Assembly (NCBI GenBank): GCA_037045265.1 | Contig: JBAOHV010000016.1 | Span: 310,001 to 374,000 of the forward strand | From: JBAOHV01 sp037045265 | GTDB lineage: Bacteria; Actinomycetota; Acidimicrobiia; Acidimicrobiales; Microtrichaceae | DNA length: 64,000 bases | Direction: 5' to 3' | In this document: in pieces, positions 61,775 through 64,000 of the stretch | Numbering within the stretch: position 1 is the stretch's first letter | Layout of the letters: each line of letters starts with the position of its first letter | The notes under the pieces: model-generated | What the model was told of the DNA's origin: nothing | Seen by the model: only the letters and a program-made list of their open reading frames with translations | The model's database searches: none | Position numbers and translations under genes: made by a program

Positions 61775-61882
61775 GACGTCACGATACCGCCGGACGACAC
61801 GACGGCATAGGCGCACTCGACGCCGCGAGGTTCGGCTCCGGAAGCCGAACGGGCACGACCGGGTATGGATAGCGTCGGACCG

Positions 61883-62848
61883 ATGGAGCTCAGTTGCGCA
61901 TTCCCTCCCCGTTCGGACCTCCCCGAGTTGGTCTCACACGCTGAGCGGCTCGGCTACGAACGTGCATGGGTCTACGACTCACCCGCCCTGTTCGGCGACG
62001 TCTGGATGGCCCTCGCCAGGTGCGCGGATTCGACCTCGAGGATCGGTCTGGGCCCCGCGGTGCTGGTGCCGTCGCTACGCCACCCGATGGTCAATGCCGC
62101 GGCGATCGCGACGCTCGAGCAGTTGGCAGCCGGCCGGGTGACGGTCGCGTTGGGCACGGGGTTCACCGGACGCCATGTGCTCGGCCAGCGCCCCATGACC
62201 TGGACGGCGACCGAGCGCTACCTCAACCAGCTCACGGGCCTCCTGCGCGGAGAGGTGGTCGAGGTCGACGGTGCCCGCTGCCAGATGATCCATCCCGACG
62301 GCTACATCGCCGAACGGCCGGTGAGAGTGCCTCTCCTGGTCGGCGCCAACGGCCCGAAGGGCCTTGCCGTGGCCGAGCGGGTCGGCGCCGATGGTGTCAT
62401 CTCCATTTTCGGGGCGCAGCCCGGGTGGGATCGCTGCGCCGTGTTCGCCTACGGAACGGTGCTCGACGAGGACGAGTCGCTCTCGAGCGACCGGGTCATG
62501 AGCGCGGCCGGTCCCGGCGCAGCGGTCGTCTTCCACGGCCTGTACGAGGCGGACCCGGCGTTGCTCGAAGGACTCGATGGCGGACCCGGGTGGAGGGACG
62601 CGGTCGAGCGGTTCCCCGCCTCGGAACGCCACCTCCACACACACCGGGAGCACTTCGTCGCCATGACCGAACGCGACCGTGAGGCTGTGACACCGGAGCT
62701 GATAGGAGCGACCACGTGGACCGCTCACGCGGACGAGCTCCGGGTGCGTCTCGACGAGACGGCGGCAAGCGGGGTCAGCGAGTTCGTCTACGCACCGATG
62801 GGCGACGACCCTCGCCGCGAGCTCGAGGCGTTCCGGTCCCTCTTCTGA
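61883..62848 (+). CDS. LLM-class (probably F420-dependent) oxidoreductase
   Basis: A 321-residue luciferase-like TIM barrel. SHAERLGYERAWVYDS, GLGPAVLVPSLRHPMVNAAA, GRVTVALGTGFTGRHVLGQR and RVPLLVGANGPKGLAVAERV match the actinobacterial F420-dependent class. Substrate unknown. An in-frame start six codons earlier (61865) is possible; ATG 61883 is chosen because the protein family begins here. Confidence 0.85.
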   Translation: MELSCAFPPRSDLPELVSHAERLGYERAWVYDSPALFGDVWMALARCADSTSRIGLGPAVLVPSLRHPMVNAAAIATLEQLAAGRVTVALGTGFTGRHVLGQRPMTWTATERYLNQLTGLLRGEVVEVDGARCQMIHPDGYIAERPVRVPLLVGANGPKGLAVAERVGADGVISIFGAQPGWDRCAVFAYGTVLDEDESLSSDRVMSAAGPGAAVVFHGLYEADPALLEGLDGGPGWRDAVERFPASERHLHTHREHFVAMTERDREAVTPELIGATTWTAHADELRVRLDETAASGVSEFVYAPMGDDPRRELEAFRSLF

Positions 62849-62870
62849 GCCGTCCCTGTTCCGGCTGCTC

Positions 62871-63359
62871 TCAGCGGGGATCGGCGAGATCCTGGATCGC
62901 CACCCATTCAGCGGGGGTGAGCGCCGCCGGGTTGCCGATACGGGGCACACGCAGGATCTCGAGACGGTTCAGGCGGGGGTCGGCGGCGACCACCTCACGT
63001 GGGACCGGTTCGGGGAGCAACTGGAGGCTCACCGGAACCCGTGGCCGCAGCTGCCGGCGAGCGCCTTCGTCGGTCCAGAGTGGATCGTCGGGATCGCCCA
63101 CGTCGTCGTACGGCTCGCCGATGATCTCACCGACTGCCCACAACCCCGACGCCACTCGCGGGTCACCTCGTGTGATCCACAGCATGCACGGGTGCCCTTC
63201 GTGCACGAGAGCAGCACGATAGGTGGGCGCCATGCGCCACCAGTCCAGTTCGACGCCGTCGCGCAGAGCCGCGCCGATGTCCCAGATCGACGGTCGCGCC
63301 TTGAACATCCACGCACCTACCTCGCTGCCGTCGCGGAGCCGGGCGATCGGAGCGCCCAT
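62871..63359 (-). CDS. EVE/PUA-like domain protein
   Basis: A 162-residue protein with WMFKARPSIWDIGAALRDGV, DWWRMAPTYRAALVHEGHPC and LWITRGDPRVASGLWAVGEI, resembling the EVE/PUA-type fold that binds modified bases in DNA or RNA. The aromatic cage residues cannot be checked by eye. It begins two bases after the stop of the cysteine-containing gene upstream, so the two form an operon. Function uncertain; a role with modified nucleic acid is possible. Confidence 0.6.
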   Translation of the reverse strand: MGAPIARLRDGSEVGAWMFKARPSIWDIGAALRDGVELDWWRMAPTYRAALVHEGHPCMLWITRGDPRVASGLWAVGEIIGEPYDDVGDPDDPLWTDEGARRQLRPRVPVSLQLLPEPVPREVVAADPRLNRLEILRVPRIGNPAALTPAEWVAIQDLADPR

Positions 63360-63361
63360 GC

Positions 63362-63742
63362 TCAGTGTCTGCGACGGAAGATCCGCTTCCATCCCCACGA
63401 GCCCGCGCCCGACGAGCCCGGTCGACGACGACCGCGGTCGCGCTCCGCGTCGACCTCGGCATGGGTCCGTGCCGATACCGCGTTCACTATGTCCTCTGCC
63501 TCGTCGAGCAGCGCCCCGATCGACCGGTCCGTGCCGAGACTCACCGGCTCGGGCGGTGTCGGAGGGATGATCAGCGTTCCGTGCTGCCAGTTCACGTCGG
63601 CCATGCGCGGCTGGTAGGCGGGGCAGTCGTCCGGGCATCGCCACGGTGCTTCGGGCGCCAGATCCAGGTTGCACTTCCGAACGGTCTCGCCGTTCTGATA
63701 CGTCCGGCTCTCGTAGAACTTGCACCCCTCGCGCATCGGCAT
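63362..63742 (-). CDS. small Cys-containing protein upstream of the EVE-like gene
   Basis: A 126-residue protein. CKFYESRTYQNGETVRKC then CPDDCPAYQPRM makes a likely zinc-binding four-cysteine module (residues 7-45); the rest is a helix (ALLDEAEDIVNAVSARTHAE) and a basic tail (RDRGRRRPGSS, RIFRRRH). I do not recognise a named family, but similar actinobacterial proteins exist. Coupled to the EVE-like gene by a two-base gap. Confidence 0.6.
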   Translation of the reverse strand: MPMREGCKFYESRTYQNGETVRKCNLDLAPEAPWRCPDDCPAYQPRMADVNWQHGTLIIPPTPPEPVSLGTDRSIGALLDEAEDIVNAVSARTHAEVDAERDRGRRRPGSSGAGSWGWKRIFRRRH

Positions 63743-63865
63743 CGGTGAAGTCTGCCAGCCGCGACCCGATTCCGAACGACGCGGTCGGATCGACCCCTTG
63801 AGCAGATCTGCCTGTGAGCGCGCTTCTCGCTCAGGGTCCGGACGGTTCGTGTCGACACTCGACCC

Positions 63866-64000
63866 ATGACAGATCCCGCCCTGCGACGAGTGTTGGACGC
63901 CGCTGGCATCGCCACGGCCACTCTCGACGCCGAGGCACGCCTGCGAACCGCATCGCCTGCATTCGCACGCGCATGGGGTCGCTCTGTGGACGAGCTCTGC
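63866..64000 (+). CDS. PAS-domain protein (3-prime partial)
   Basis: Only the first 45 codons lie in the window. ATATLDAEARLRTASPAFAR and AWGRSVDEL are the start of a PAS sensor domain, beginning directly at the N-terminus, which suggests a cytoplasmic sensor. The output domain is beyond the window edge. Divergent from the cysteine-containing gene with 123 bases between. Confidence 0.6.
   Translation, partial: MTDPALRRVLDAAGIATATLDAEARLRTASPAFARAWGRSVDELC

Overview
The window is GC-rich bacterial DNA from an actinobacterium, most likely a member of Acidimicrobiia. This rests on the gene repertoire: a CmtR-type metal sensor, an F420-type (LLM) oxidoreductase, a PimB-like glycosyltransferase, SufS/SufU, Sco/CtaG, many acyl-CoA dehydrogenases and alpha/beta hydrolases, and frequent ATGA or GTGA gene overlaps. 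It is an inference; there is no rRNA gene to settle it. No tRNA, rRNA, CRISPR array, insertion sequence or prophage was seen. At least sixteen otherwise conserved genes, including cysS and valS, are interrupted by single-base indels. Those inspected are mostly one extra base, often in a short G/C run. This looks more like consensus error in an unpolished assembly than mass gene decay, so most broken genes are given as one CDS with the break position stated.

Layout. 1-4.9 kb: partial hydrolase, a TetR/nitronate monooxygenase pair, a CmtR/CDF metal-efflux pair, and a phosphopantetheinyl transferase. 4.95-13.1 kb: the most striking region, a vitamin B12 capture and import locus. A cobalamin riboswitch precedes a wall-anchored alpha/alpha-barrel protein, a membrane-anchored DUF4430-like protein and an ECF transporter (T, fused A1-A2, S). 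Converging on it, under its own cobalamin riboswitch, is a lipoprotein that fuses a second DUF4430-like domain to a beta-sandwich domain. 13.1-16.5 kb: a KaiC-like/XRE/cupin regulator, a DksA-like protein and a Sco-CtaG cytochrome oxidase assembly pair. 16.5-23.4 kb: small enzymes, a probable Fe-S regulator beside a truncated hemoglobin, an acyl-CoA dehydrogenase-like gene and a RecB-like nuclease. 23.4-26.5 kb: a degraded accessory stretch with short repeats, gene fragments, an HTH-nucleotidyltransferase with a truncated HepT, and a heavily frameshifted acyl-CoA dehydrogenase. 26.5-38 kb: an HTH-membrane protein, cysS, valS, an SDR, MscS, a PH-domain protein and two diguanylate-cyclase-type proteins with degenerate motifs. 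38-46 kb: a CoA hydrolase/transferase, then a minus-strand operon of a Lys/Ala-tailed protein, a tyrosine phosphatase, beta-galactosidase and aldose epimerase. 46-64 kb: mostly housekeeping and metabolic genes (epoxide hydrolase, glycosyltransferase, CsoR, RNA methyltransferase, CbiX, VapBC, SufS-SufU, pterin dehydratase, LLM oxidoreductase), ending in a partial PAS-domain gene.

How the B12 locus may work (inference): low cobalamin releases both riboswitches. Surface proteins resembling the two halves of animal transcobalamin/intrinsic factor, an alpha6/alpha6 barrel and a DUF4430 beta domain, capture corrinoid outside the membrane and hand it to a CbrT-like ECF transporter. The lipoprotein would be a second, independently regulated capture protein.
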